From Acinetobacter modestus (lineage in GTDB: Bacteria > Pseudomonadota > Gammaproteobacteria > Pseudomonadales > Moraxellaceae), in the NCBI RefSeq assembly GCF_014636095.1, contig NZ_BMDV01000002.1, forward strand, positions 525,079 to 589,078: DNA of 64,000 bases, written 5' to 3'. The notes under the pieces are model-generated. The model ran no database searches, was not told the DNA's origin, and saw only the letters and a program-made list of their open reading frames with translations. This document shows, one piece after another, positions 1 to 7,685 of this stretch (position 1 is the stretch's first letter; the number at the start of each line of letters is the position of its first letter). The position numbers were made by a program, and so were the translations under genes.

Positions 1-16
1 ATTTAAAAATTATTTG

Positions 17-229
17 ATGATCGTTATGGCTAAGGCAAGTAAATCTTTGATAAAACCATACTTAAGAGAAAATGATCACCCATTTGTTACTTTATCCACA
101 TTTGTCAATTATGTTAGAAATAATAAAAATTGGTCTGATGAGAAGATTCGATCAATTGTGAAAGAAGCTAAGTCTAAGGATAGGCATCATTTTTATGAAA
201 CTTTAATGTCTAATATGGACAAAGATTAG
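17..229 (+). CDS. Small hypothetical protein, 70 aa
   Basis: A basic, soluble 70-residue protein that I do not recognise. No signal peptide, membrane segment or metal motif is visible. Three starts are possible: TTG 14, ATG 17 and ATG 26. The gene lies close to the window edge, so a longer version starting outside cannot be excluded. A weak U-tract hairpin follows about 35 bases after the stop. It precedes phage genes and may belong to the remnant prophage. Confidence 0.4.
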   Translation: MIVMAKASKSLIKPYLRENDHPFVTLSTFVNYVRNNKNWSDEKIRSIVKEAKSKDRHHFYETLMSNMDKD

Positions 230-262
230 TCTATTAGAAATTTGCATCTGAATAGATAAAAG

Positions 263-286
263 CTACCCTAGTGGTGGTTTTTATTT
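263..286 (+). terminator. Weak rho-independent terminator
   Basis: A short stem CTACC/GGTGG, with one G-U pair and a 5-base loop, is followed by a run of T. It ends the 17-229 unit. The remaining 287-561 interval shows only a possible promoter. Confidence 0.4.
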
Positions 287-490
287 ATAAGTATTTGAAA
301 AAATTAACTTATGAACTTGAGGTGAATATGAATTATTTACTATTCACAAAAATGTTTATGTTCGAAAAGATATAAGCTCTATAAAGAAAGTTTTATTTCG
401 AAGGGTAGTTAATCGTTTTAGATGTGTTACTAAGGTTGAATGAGAAGGTTTTTAAAGACTCTCATATCTAATGAATGCACTTATAAAATT

Positions 491-520
491 TTGATTGTAT
501 TAGAATTTTAATATTGTAAT
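491..520 (+). promoter_or_regulatory. Possible sigma70 promoter of the lipoprotein gene
   Basis: TTGATT and TGTAAT boxes are separated by 18 bases, about 40 bases before the lipoprotein start at 562. The region is very AT-rich, so a chance match is possible. Confidence 0.3.
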
Positions 521-561
521 GTTAATATTACTCATAAAATAGATCATTGGATTTAAGTTGA

Positions 562-1149
562 ATGGAAAAAGTCTTTCTAAAATCATTACTTATTTTAACT
601 TTTATAAGCATTATTTCTGGTTGTGTTGACTACAAATTAGTAAAAAAAAGAGCATTACATAATCAAGAGGTTGAATATGTACCAGCACAAGGTAGTAACT
701 GGTTTGCTTCTAAAGATATTGAAGAACGAAGCGGAAAGATTACATTTAATATGGCAACGCTAAGTAATTATTTAAATACTAAAAATGAACCATTTTCTAG
801 TACTTCTAATCTAGTATTTCTTTATACTCAAGCGCCTAATGATAATAGTGTTCTGTTATCTGTGACAAGAGGACTTGCTGAATGTCCTGAAACTGATTGT
901 GAAGTCACATTTAAATTCGATGAAGAAAAGCCTATAAAAGTTAAAATGTTTGTATTAGATGATTTTGACGGACATTCATTTAAAATTAGAAATGCCAAAG
1001 ATAGAGATACAATTGTTGAGCTCGTTAAGAAAAGCAAACAATTAAAAGTTGATATACCTTTAATGAATAACGGTGTCAAAACAGCACAATTTGATGTTTC
1101 TAATTTTAATTATGTTTTTGAGAGATTCTTAAAGGAAAATAATTCCTAA
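562..1149 (+). CDS. Putative lipoprotein, 195 aa
   Basis: The N-terminus has Lys3, a hydrophobic stretch and a lipobox Ile-Ser-Gly-Cys at residues 18-21, so the protein is expected to be lipidated at Cys21 and placed in the envelope. Cys89 and Cys94 flank a short acidic loop. The rest is soluble and I do not recognise the family. It stands alone between a possible promoter at 491 and the hairpin at 1216. Base composition matches its AT-rich neighbours. It may be a lysogenic-conversion (moron) gene of the remnant prophage; this is inferred from position only. Confidence 0.6.
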   Translation: MEKVFLKSLLILTFISIISGCVDYKLVKKRALHNQEVEYVPAQGSNWFASKDIEERSGKITFNMATLSNYLNTKNEPFSSTSNLVFLYTQAPNDNSVLLSVTRGLAECPETDCEVTFKFDEEKPIKVKMFVLDDFDGHSFKIRNAKDRDTIVELVKKSKQLKVDIPLMNNGVKTAQFDVSNFNYVFERFLKENNS

Positions 1150-1215
1150 AATTCATTATAGAATTAAATGTTTTCGCGATTTTTTTATCGGTGAAATAGT
1201 TTCACTTTCCTACGT

Positions 1216-1236
1216 ACCGCCTTCGGGTGGTTTTTT
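1216..1236 (+). terminator. Rho-independent terminator with TTCG loop
   Basis: ACCGCC and GGTGG(T) arms enclose a TTCG tetraloop and are followed by six T. The hairpin closes the lipoprotein unit. Confidence 0.75.
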
Positions 1237-1252
1237 ATTGAGTTCTAAAAAG

Positions 1253-1430
1253 TAAAGACCCACTTTGAGGTAGGTCTTTGGGATGGCGTCCTTCGTTCTT
1301 TCGGCTACCCACAGGCTGGTTACTGGTTCTGGTAACAGGAGTAATAAATTACTGACCCAACGGCAGGAACCCTGTGAAGTAATAATACAACCATCGGGAA
1401 GTCCTTGCTCCTGCAATACAATTTTAAACG
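1253..1430. other. Structured non-coding stretch upstream of the endonuclease gene
   Basis: About 180 bases, clearly less AT-rich than the surroundings, hold several self-complementary segments: AAAGACC with GGTCTTT (1255-1278) and GTTAC with GTAAC near 1319-1338, with further short pairings in the 3' half. An open reading frame runs along the minus strand, but no start signal supports it. The position before a phage gene and the density of hairpins suggest a regulatory RNA or an antisense RNA, though the family is not established. Confidence 0.25.
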
Positions 1431-1468
1431 ATATTCAATTTAGCCAGCAAGAACTATTGAGGGTGAGT

Positions 1469-1903
1469 ATGGACACTTCAAAATATTTCGAACTCACTAA
1501 GAAGCGCGAACATAAAACCAAGCCAAGAAATACGCCGTTGCCGAAAGCCAAACAAAACTATTCAGAAGCTTTTGAAACATTAAAAGAAGAATTACAGGAT
1601 CTAGCAATCGGCTTTGAAAGTAAATTCCAACCGATTCACACTAAACATTGGCGTTTTGATTTCCATATCGTGAAATTGCGTTTACTTATTGAGATTGAGG
1701 GCGGTCCTTGGTCTGGTGGGCGTAGTGGAAAATTATCAAATAAGGCTTGGAGTTTAGATCGATATGATCAGGTTGAGGATCTAGGCTTTAAGATTGAACG
1801 GTTACATCCTGATTCTATTTTATTTGGTTATGCAATCGATTGGATTAAAGGTCTTTTAGAGAGAATTGAACATGAACCAGATCCGACCATTTCCACCAAC
1901 TGA
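1469..1903 (+). CDS. Phage Vsr/DUF559-like endonuclease
   Basis: The core matches the small PD-(D/E)XK nucleases of the Vsr/DUF559 type, which phages use in recombination or DNA processing: a strand with RLLIEIEGG, then WSLDRYDQ, then GFKIERLHPDSI, a typical beta-alpha-beta order. Glu in LIEIEGG is a likely metal ligand. ATG 1469 is chosen because GAGG lies 6 bases upstream. An in-frame ORF reaches back to 1283, but that part overlaps the structured stretch and has no ribosome site. The 3' end overlaps the next gene by 32 bases, which implies coupling. Confidence 0.6.
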   Translation: MDTSKYFELTKKREHKTKPRNTPLPKAKQNYSEAFETLKEELQDLAIGFESKFQPIHTKHWRFDFHIVKLRLLIEIEGGPWSGGRSGKLSNKAWSLDRYDQVEDLGFKIERLHPDSILFGYAIDWIKGLLERIEHEPDPTISTN

Positions 1904-2513
1904 CCTGATTGACCAAGCCGATGAAGAAGAAGCTTTGCGCTTGGCACCTGCACCAGATTTAAAGGAATGGGTAGTTGCTAACTATCTCACAGTTGATGCT
2001 GAGCTATACAACCCAGATCATGACTACATCGCTGAGCTGTTACACGACAATGAAGAGTTTTTGGCGTTTGCTTGGGCATCACAGGCTTATAATTTCAAAA
2101 AGAAAATGGTGCTAGGTCAGTGTGAAAAAGTCATGTTTAACGTTGGTGGATGGCGTAAGGCAAGACAAGAGCAACAAATGCGAGATTGGTTTGGATTTGT
2201 GCCCATTTATCTAATCACTATCGATGCAAGCTTTTGCGAACAAACATCTGATCGTGAGTTTTGCGCTTTGATCGAGCATGAGCTTTATCACATCGGTGTT
2301 GAGCGTGACAGTGAGGGCGAGATCATCTATAGCGATAATACTGGACTACCTAAGCATTTCTTAGCTGGTCACGATGTTGAGGAATTTATAGGCGTGGTCA
2401 AACGACATGGCGCAAGCGAGAACGTTAAGCGACTTGTCGAAGTAGCGAAGCAAGCGCCGTTTGTATCAGATTTAGCTATCACAAAGTGTTGTGGAACATG
2501 TGTTATTAGTTGA
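1872..2513 (+). CDS. Putative phage metallopeptidase with HELYH motif
   Basis: This 213-residue protein carries HELYH at residues 136-140, the HExxH zinc-binding signature of zincin proteases, inside the segment CALIEHELYHIG. It fits the putative phage metallopeptidase family often found just before terminase genes. The role in the phage is unknown; proteolytic or structural functions are both possible. ATG 1872 is preferred over TTG 1866, with a GAGAG site 8 bases upstream. It overlaps the upstream nuclease gene. A strong terminator begins at its stop codon. Confidence 0.65.
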   Translation: MNQIRPFPPTDLIDQADEEEALRLAPAPDLKEWVVANYLTVDAELYNPDHDYIAELLHDNEEFLAFAWASQAYNFKKKMVLGQCEKVMFNVGGWRKARQEQQMRDWFGFVPIYLITIDASFCEQTSDREFCALIEHELYHIGVERDSEGEIIYSDNTGLPKHFLAGHDVEEFIGVVKRHGASENVKRLVEVAKQAPFVSDLAITKCCGTCVIS

Positions 2514-2533
2514 GCCAATCGGCTCTTTTTTTT
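2512..2533 (+). terminator. Rho-independent terminator overlapping a stop codon
   Basis: GAGCC and GGCTC arms with an AATC loop are followed by eight T. The stem begins inside the TGA of the metallopeptidase gene. Confidence 0.8.
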
Positions 2534-2571
2534 GGCTATCTTGTTATACGTAGTCATACAAAGAGGTGTTT

Positions 2572-3036
2572 ATGGCAGCCTTAAAAGAGCCTGTAAAAAT
2601 ATTTATAGTTCAAGCTCTTGCATGCCGCGATACACCTCAAGAAGTTGCTGAGTTGGTAAAACAAGAGTTTGGGATTATAACGGATCGAATGCAGTGTGCA
2701 TCATACGATCCAACTAAAGCAGCAGGTCGAAACCTAAGTAAGAAATTCAGAGATCTTTTTGAGGAAACTAGAAAGAAATTTGACGAGGGTTTGATCGATA
2801 TACCGATCGCTAATAAGCATTACCGTATGAAGCAATACGATAAATTGCTGAACAAGACTAAAAATACAGTCACAGCGTTAAAGATTATGGAGCAGGCAGC
2901 AAAAGATAGCGGTGGCTTATTTACCAACCGTAAAGAGATAACGGGTGCAAACGGCGGTCCTGTAGAAACTGTTCAATCACAGACAACGGTTGAAGATTAT
3001 CTTAAGGCAAGGGAAAAGGCGTTAGATGAGTATTGA
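2572..3036 (+). CDS. Phage terminase small subunit (DUF2280 type)
   Basis: The 154-residue product matches the DUF2280 family, which sits next to large terminases and is annotated as the small, DNA-recognising subunit. Features are an N-terminal helix-turn-helix-like region (QEVAELVKQEFGI), a lysine-rich middle and an acidic C-terminus. ATG 2572 has AAGAGGTG just upstream; GTG 2566 is also in frame but lies inside that site. The 3' end overlaps the large terminase start by 11 bases, the usual arrangement. The small subunit is intact although its partner is broken. Confidence 0.7.
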   Translation: MAALKEPVKIFIVQALACRDTPQEVAELVKQEFGIITDRMQCASYDPTKAAGRNLSKKFRDLFEETRKKFDEGLIDIPIANKHYRMKQYDKLLNKTKNTVTALKIMEQAAKDSGGLFTNRKEITGANGGPVETVQSQTTVEDYLKAREKALDEY

Positions 3037-3754
3037 GGATGATCATAAGTTAGCAATACAGATCGAAGCACAACAAGATCTCTATTTCTTCTCACGATAT
3101 ATGTTCAAAGAACGCCGTAAGTATAAATGGCGGCATAACTGGCATCACAGGGTAGTTTGTGATGCATTAATGAAAGTATTTAACGGCGAAATTAAACGCC
3201 TGATAATTAATATCCCGCCTAGATACTCAAAAACAGAACTTGCTGTGATTAATTTTATGGCTTGGTGTTTTGGGAAAGTGCCAGATAGTGAATTTATTCA
3301 TATCAGCTACTCAGCAACATTGGCTGCCAATAATGCATTTCAGACTCGTAACTTAGTTCAAGAACAATCTTTTAAATCAGTTTTTCCTGATTTTGAGTTA
3401 CGTGATGACAGCAAGGCTAAGGATGACTGGCGAACCAAAGCAGGTGGTGTTTGTTATGCCCAAGGTACTGGCGGAACGATTACAGGTTTCGGTGTAGGTA
3501 AGATTCGTGAAAGTTTCGGTGGTGCAATTATTATTGATGACCCACACAAAGCCAGTGAAGCCAAGTCTAAAACCATACGTGAGGGTGTTATTGAATAGTT
3601 TCAAAATACACTTGAATCACGCACCAACTCCCCAGAAACCCCAATTATTGTCATCATGCAAAGATTACATGAAGAAGATCTGGCAGGTTGGCTATTAGAC
3701 GGCGGCAATGGTGAGGAATGGGAACATATCTGTTTATCAGCTATTCAAACCTGA
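3026..3754 (+). pseudogene. Terminase large subunit, broken by an amber codon and truncated
   Basis: The N-terminal ATPase part is clear: a Walker A-like loop in IPPRYSKTE (about residues 66-74), a Walker B region AIIIDDPHKA and the usual spacing. The reading frame stops at TAG 3596-3598, after GVIE, where relatives are expected to carry an aromatic residue such as Trp. The same frame then continues with clear terminase sequence (FQNTLESRTNSPETPI, IMQRLHEEDLAGWL) to a TGA at 3752. The whole nuclease domain is missing, because a deletion near 3745-3752 joins the gene to a tail-protein end. A TGG-to-TAG change plus a deletion is the simplest history. The gene is not functional. Confidence 0.8.
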
Positions 3755-4290
3755 CACCAATTGCCGCAATTAAATTGATAGCGGATGCAGCAGGTGGTTT
3801 TATTTACAGTGAGCCGAACAGCAATACATTGACGATTAAGCCGCGTTATAAAAAGACATGGTGGGATTCAATCGCGATTGATGATTACGATCGTATTATT
3901 CCTGAATCAGTCGTAACGGATATCTCTACGGATTACATAATGTACCCCGACTATAACGGGGTTTTCCTTACCAATGACCGCAATGGGAATACTGGGCAAG
4001 TGAAACGGGTTGGAACGGCTGGCGATGTAAAGCTTGAACCGATCAACGACCCACTTTTTACGTCTGTTAGTGCGATGTATGAAAAAGGGCGAGAAGTTCT
4101 GGCCAAAGCTGGCATGGTTCAAACACATAGCTTATTGATGCCAATCACTCAGGAAATTGGGCAGTGTTTACCGGTAGAATTAACAGTCTTTAATGGTGAC
4201 TGGTGGGGTATTACAGATGGTGTAAGTGGATCATTTAGTTATGAAAAAGTCACTCAAACCACATCTATAGAGAGGGTGAATTGTGAGTAA
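3751..4290 (+). pseudogene. 3' part of a phage tail protein gene
   Basis: The open frame from 3718 reads terminase DNA out of frame until about 3750, then gives about 179 residues that resemble the C-terminal part of a phage tail or baseplate protein, rich in beta strands and Trp/Tyr (KKTWWDSI, FNGDWWGITDGV). No proper start remains. It is the right side of the deletion that truncated the terminase. A product starting at ATG 3718 is conceivable but would begin with 11 foreign residues. It overlaps the next gene by 8 bases, a relic of the original late operon. Confidence 0.65.
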
Positions 4291-4513
4291 TGTATTATCG
4301 AGACTTTTAGATTTATTGCCGAAAACGCCTGAATTTATAGCCACTGTGCAAAATGCTGATCATCCCAATTACAAGGTTTTAGTCGTTGATGGGACAGGGC
4401 TTGTACTGTGTACCAGTTCAACAGTTTTTAGTGTGGGAGACCGAGTGTATATCAGTGGCAATGAAATAAAACGAAGTGCGCCCACTGGTGTTGTATATCA
4501 AATCGAAGTGTAA
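4283..4513 (+). CDS. Small phage protein, probable tail-associated
   Basis: A 76-residue protein starting at GTG 4283 inside the end of the tail fragment. It looks like a compact beta-barrel with a V-V-D-G-T-G-L-V-L motif and a GDRVYISG turn, as in SH3/OB-like phage proteins. AGAGAGGGTG precedes the start. It is inferred to have been translationally coupled to the tail gene. No catalytic motif is seen, and no named family is assigned. Confidence 0.5.
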   Translation: MSNVLSRLLDLLPKTPEFIATVQNADHPNYKVLVVDGTGLVLCTSSTVFSVGDRVYISGNEIKRSAPTGVVYQIEV

Positions 4514-4530
4514 CTTTAAAACAAAAGAAT

Positions 4531-4551
4531 CCGCCGTTTAGGCGGTTTTTT
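4531..4551 (+). terminator. Rho-independent terminator
   Basis: CCGCC and GGCGG arms with a 5-base loop are followed by six T, just after the small tail-associated gene. Confidence 0.85.
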
Positions 4552-4570
4552 ATTATCTGGAGAAACAGAA

Positions 4571-4945
4571 ATGCATGAACAACTTTCAATTAAAGCTTTG
4601 CCTTGGTTCATTAAAATTTTAGCTGCAGTGGTTGGGGCGATATTTGCACTCACTTTATCCGGGAACATCGACAAAGAGGGGCGAATTAAAATCAATGTTA
4701 GTGTGATTATGAAATTCGTTTTTAGTGTAGCTATTAGTTTATATGGAGGTTCAGCTTTCATTGAATACTATGAATTAGCAGCGCATTACTCGCATATGGC
4801 ACAAGGTTTTGTCATGTTGATGTTCGCAGTTTTCGGAATGCTATGTATCGGTATCCTGTATCAAGCTGTACAGCTTATGAAAGGTAAGTCACCTGCTGAA
4901 ATCATAGTCGAAGTAAAAGAGACGTTTAGCTCAATTTTTAAATAA
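4571..4945 (+). CDS. Small membrane protein, holin candidate
   Basis: A 124-residue protein with three hydrophobic stretches (about residues 14-30, 43-62 and 76-98) and a short charged tail. This layout fits a class I holin, and the position after tail genes in a phage remnant agrees. A second holin-like gene sits directly before the endolysin at 6851, so this one may instead be a superinfection or accessory membrane protein. ATG 4571 follows the site TGGAGAAACAGAA. A terminator follows at 4965. Confidence 0.45.
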   Translation: MHEQLSIKALPWFIKILAAVVGAIFALTLSGNIDKEGRIKINVSVIMKFVFSVAISLYGGSAFIEYYELAAHYSHMAQGFVMLMFAVFGMLCIGILYQAVQLMKGKSPAEIIVEVKETFSSIFK

Positions 4946-4964
4946 ATAATTCAATTTTAACCAT

Positions 4965-4986
4965 GCTGCCTTCGGGTGGCTTTTAA
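4965..4986 (+). terminator. Rho-independent terminator with TTCG loop
   Basis: GCTGCC and GGTGGC arms with two G-U pairs enclose TTCG and are followed by TTTT. It resembles the hairpin at 1216. Confidence 0.6.
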
Positions 4987-5029
4987 TTTTCCATCCATCT
5001 GATTTTAAAAACCTATATCATTCAATAGA

Positions 5030-5035
5030 TATAAT
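5030..5035 (+). promoter_or_regulatory. Perfect TATAAT -10 box
   Basis: TATAAT lies 29 bases before the tiny ORF at 5064. No good -35 box is visible 17 bases upstream, so this is a tentative promoter. Confidence 0.3.
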
Positions 5036-5063
5036 GCACCAAATAATAAATCAGAGAACTCAA

Positions 5064-5120
5064 ATGATTTTACAGGGGCCTTTTGTTGTTATCTTTGGAA
5101 TGGTATTAAGTAATGAATAA
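5064..5120 (+). CDS. Possible 18-residue hydrophobic peptide
   Basis: A tiny ORF (MILQGPFVVIFGMVLSNE) with AGAGAAC upstream overlaps the next gene start by 8 bases. It could be a coupled leader peptide. The evidence is only the ribosome-site-like sequence and the overlap. Confidence 0.2.
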   Translation: MILQGPFVVIFGMVLSNE

Positions 5121-5445
5121 AATCTATTTTATTTTGATTCTTCTCTTGATGACTGCTGTTGTATGGAAATCTAATCATGACAGATTGAAAAGAGAACAAG
5201 AAAGTGAGCAACAATTTCAACAGCACATGAAAAAAATGGCTCAAATGGAATTGGAGTATCAACGAAGATTGGAACGACAAGAAGCTGAGAAAGCAAAGAA
5301 AGCGCAACAGCGTATGAAAGAGAATCAAAAAGCTAGACTTGAGTCCGAAAGACTTGAACATGAAATGAGGATGAAAGAATATTCTAAATCGGAATATCCG
5401 AATTCATATGAGGAAGAAGAGATGCATAGATATATTTCTGAATAA
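5113..5445 (+). CDS. Membrane-anchored coiled-coil protein
   Basis: A 110-residue protein with an N-terminal membrane anchor (residues 4-18) followed by a long, highly charged helix rich in Glu, Lys, Arg and Gln (about 24-88), and a C-terminus ending in acidic residues. The topology, one transmembrane helix and a periplasmic coiled coil, resembles an inner-membrane spanin, but the gene does not overlap an outer-membrane partner in the classical way. A lipoprotein gene does follow at 5516, as in some spanin pairs. The function stays open. Confidence 0.5.
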   Translation: MNKIYFILILLLMTAVVWKSNHDRLKREQESEQQFQQHMKKMAQMELEYQRRLERQEAEKAKKAQQRMKENQKARLESERLEHEMRMKEYSKSEYPNSYEEEEMHRYISE

Positions 5446-5515
5446 AAAATTAATCCGTGCTATAAATATCCTTAACAAAATTCATTTTATTACCAATAAG
5501 TTAAAAGTTAAACAC

Positions 5516-5851
5516 ATGAAAAAAATATTATTAATTTGCCTAGCAACAATGATTGTAGGGTGTCAGCAATCTAAATTTGGAGAATTAGTAGCAACAAATC
5601 AGCTGAAAGAAGCGAACAAGAAAATTAGAACGTTTTTAAGTATTCTTGATGATCCTAATGCGGATAAAAATGATCAGGAAAACGTTCTATGTTTGATGTA
5701 TCCCAAAATTTATAAGTATGAATATTTACCATCTATATTAAGACTGACAAAGTTAAAGATTATAGATGCTAAACCAAAAGATCAGCTATTAGATGATTTG
5801 CGTAAAACCACTGAAACTTACAGCAAAAAACTCAATATCACTTGTGACTAA
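5516..5851 (+). CDS. Small lipoprotein, 111 aa
   Basis: MKKILL begins a typical signal with the lipobox Ile-Val-Gly-Cys at about residues 13-16, so Cys16 should be lipidated. Two further Cys (in VLCLMY and ITCD) may form a disulfide. ATG 5516 is chosen over the in-frame upstream codon at 5408, because the signal peptide starts here. It follows the coiled-coil membrane protein and could be its outer-membrane partner. The family is not recognised. Confidence 0.5.
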   Translation: MKKILLICLATMIVGCQQSKFGELVATNQLKEANKKIRTFLSILDDPNADKNDQENVLCLMYPKIYKYEYLPSILRLTKLKIIDAKPKDQLLDDLRKTTETYSKKLNITCD

Positions 5852-6012
5852 AGAATTCAACCGACCTGAATATACTAATCCTATGATTCATATGTGAAAG
5901 GTGGATTAAAGTATTTTATACAGTGGTGAGTTTAAACCATGTTCGAGTTTTTAATGACTTTTTTTAAATCATTTGTTAAATTGCGTAAACAAAATAACAA
6001 ATGGTTTTAAAT

Positions 6013-6738
6013 ATGAAGAAATTAGCAATAGTTTTATCTGGGGTTTTATTCTCGACATTCGTTTATGCAGATAAACCTTTAAATGTTCAATCTGGATATT
6101 CAATGCCTGCTTTAGAAAGTGGACAATCTGCAAACGAGAGGGCTATACCATTAGCTGAAAAAAAATCATATTCTGAATGGTCGAACAAGCGAACAAATAA
6201 TACCACTTCATCTTTATATGCTCATTACACTCAACAAAATGGGAAGTTTAGTAATGATATTGATGTAGATCTAAAAGGTGGAACGATTGGATTTTCTACA
6301 ACCCCATATTCAAGTGGTTGGTGGGTAGAATTTGAATACCTAAAGAATACTGAATATTCAGCAGATTATTATGAAGCTACGTTTGGTGGTCATTATAATA
6401 TTATCAATTCAAATGGTTTTTATACATTAGCAACTACTGGTATGGGGGTAGGTGTTGGATCTGCTGATGGATTTGACGATACAGCTTACTTAACATTGCC
6501 AATTGGGTTGGAGGCTGGTTATAGCTTCGCACCAAACCTTTCTGTATTTGGCGGCGTTGGTTATAAGTGGAACTGGGAAATTAAAGATAATCGAACTCGT
6601 TGCAATGATGGAACTACAAGTAATAGCTCAGGTTCTGGAACTTGCTCATGGCATGGTGGTGTAGATACAAGCTATGACTACACAATTGGAGACTTTGATG
6701 GGTTAACTTACAAAGCTGGTATCCGATACAATTTCTAA
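6013..6738 (+). CDS. Outer-membrane beta-barrel protein
   Basis: A 241-residue protein with a clear Sec signal (MKKLAIVL to YA at about residues 1-19). Alternating, aromatic-rich strands follow and the protein ends in Phe (IRYNF), the usual terminal signature for barrel insertion. A Cys pair near residues 194 and 209 sits in a Ser/Gly-rich loop that is probably external. ATG 6001 is an alternative start. Neither start has a strong ribosome site. In a prophage remnant this may be a surface-altering moron. A terminator follows at 6813. Confidence 0.6.
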   Translation: MKKLAIVLSGVLFSTFVYADKPLNVQSGYSMPALESGQSANERAIPLAEKKSYSEWSNKRTNNTTSSLYAHYTQQNGKFSNDIDVDLKGGTIGFSTTPYSSGWWVEFEYLKNTEYSADYYEATFGGHYNIINSNGFYTLATTGMGVGVGSADGFDDTAYLTLPIGLEAGYSFAPNLSVFGGVGYKWNWEIKDNRTRCNDGTTSNSSGSGTCSWHGGVDTSYDYTIGDFDGLTYKAGIRYNF

Positions 6739-6812
6739 AATAGCCATTTTCAACTATGAGGTAATGTATTTCATAGCTTGAAAAAATTATCCAAACGCTG
6801 ATTTATCTAATG

Positions 6813-6832
6813 CCGCCCTAGGGCGGTTTTTT
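6813..6832 (+). terminator. Rho-independent terminator, perfect palindrome
   Basis: CCGCCCTAGGGCGG is a perfect inverted repeat followed by six T, after the outer-membrane protein gene. Confidence 0.85.
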
Positions 6833-6850
6833 ATGTCTAGAGGAAAGTGA

Positions 6851-7051
6851 ATGCAAAATTATTTTAAATATGTAATAGATTGGTTAGATGCATATAATCT
6901 GACAGTAGTCGCTGTAATTCTATCCGCTATTGTAGCGATCGTAAGATCATTACCTATACAGCTTTCAATTTTTGTGGGTGGTATTGTGGGCTTCAAAGGC
7001 ACACTTTGGATAGATCGAATGATTAGTAAAAAAGTAGGTGATGACTTATGA
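6851..7051 (+). CDS. Holin
   Basis: A 66-residue protein with two membrane segments (about residues 17-33 and 36-53) and a charged C-terminus (MISKKVGDDL). Size, topology and an ATGA overlap with the endolysin gene argue for a class II holin that releases the lysozyme through the inner membrane. AGAGGAAAGTG gives a good ribosome site. A terminator just upstream separates it from the barrel gene, so it has its own transcript or depends on read-through. Confidence 0.65.
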   Translation: MQNYFKYVIDWLDAYNLTVVAVILSAIVAIVRSLPIQLSIFVGGIVGFKGTLWIDRMISKKVGDDL

Positions 7052-7632
7052 AAGCGATCATTGATTATTTACGTAAAATCAGTGGTGGAAAACTGACTCA
7101 AAAACAAGTCGATGCCACAGATAAATTAATAAATGTTGCTACAGCCTATGATGTTGACGATATGCTTGGAATAGCAATTGATTCTGACATGAGTGTAAGT
7201 TCAGTCGGTATTCAACTTATCACCAGTTTTGAAGATCTAAAATTGGAAGCTTATGATGATGGTGTAGGCGTCTGGACGATTGGTTATGGGACAACGACTT
7301 ATCCAAATGGTGTTGCTGTAAAGAGGGGTGAAAGTTGTACCTTAGAACAAGCAAAGTCCTTTTTTCAACATGATTTGAGGCGCTTTCAAACTGCTGTAAA
7401 TGGGGCTGTGACTGTTCCACTCTCACAAAATCAATTCGATGCTTTGGTTTCTTTGGCTTATAACATCGGGACGAATGCTTTTAAGACTTCGACCTTAGTG
7501 AAGTATCTGAATGCTTTAGATTTCAAAGCTGCAGCAGATGAGTTCCTAAAGTGGAACAGAGGTGGGGGAAAGGTGATGAAAGGTTTGGTTCGTCGTCGTG
7601 AGACTGAGAGAGCATTATTTTTAAAGAAATAG
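7048..7632 (+). CDS. Endolysin, T4-type lysozyme (GH24)
   Basis: This 194-residue protein cleaves the glycan strands of peptidoglycan. The catalytic triad has exactly the T4 lysozyme spacing: Glu62, Asp71 and Thr77 in FEDLKLEAYDDGVGVWTIGYG. A second conserved block is QFDALVSLAYNIGTNAF, and the C-terminus has RRRETERALF. About 55 extra N-terminal residues precede the domain and carry no signal peptide, so export needs the holin. The gene looks intact even though the head and tail genes of the remnant are lost. Confidence 0.9.
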   Translation: MKAIIDYLRKISGGKLTQKQVDATDKLINVATAYDVDDMLGIAIDSDMSVSSVGIQLITSFEDLKLEAYDDGVGVWTIGYGTTTYPNGVAVKRGESCTLEQAKSFFQHDLRRFQTAVNGAVTVPLSQNQFDALVSLAYNIGTNAFKTSTLVKYLNALDFKAAADEFLKWNRGGGKVMKGLVRRRETERALFLKK

Positions 7633-7685
7633 AAAAAGCCCTTTTTGAAGTGCTCAATTCAACAATGAATAAATACTACATTTTC

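Larger units (their letters stand above)
1..7632. mobile_element. Decayed prophage, mostly morphogenesis and lysis genes left
   Basis: The stretch holds a phage endonuclease, a phage metallopeptidase, both terminase subunits, the end of a tail gene, two holin-like proteins and a T4-type endolysin, all on the plus strand. Portal, capsid and most tail genes are missing, because the large terminase runs straight into a tail-gene end near 3750. No integrase or repressor is visible, and the left border lies outside the window. Several U-tract hairpins with TTCG or palindromic loops separate the units. It is inferred to be a defective element that keeps a complete lysis cassette. Confidence 0.75.

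Noticed and set aside
1210..1416. Minus-strand ORF across the structured region
   Set aside because: It runs over a terminator and shows no ribosome site; the pattern fits RNA structure better than protein.
1283..1468. N-terminal extension of the endonuclease gene
   Set aside because: The upstream in-frame codons lie in the structured RNA-like stretch with no start signal; ATG 1469 has a good ribosome site.
5269..5275. TTGGAAC in the coiled-coil protein gene of the remnant
   Set aside because: It is inside a coding sequence, with no start codon at the usual 66-87 bases and no -10-like box. A 7-base word is expected a few times by chance in 64 kb.
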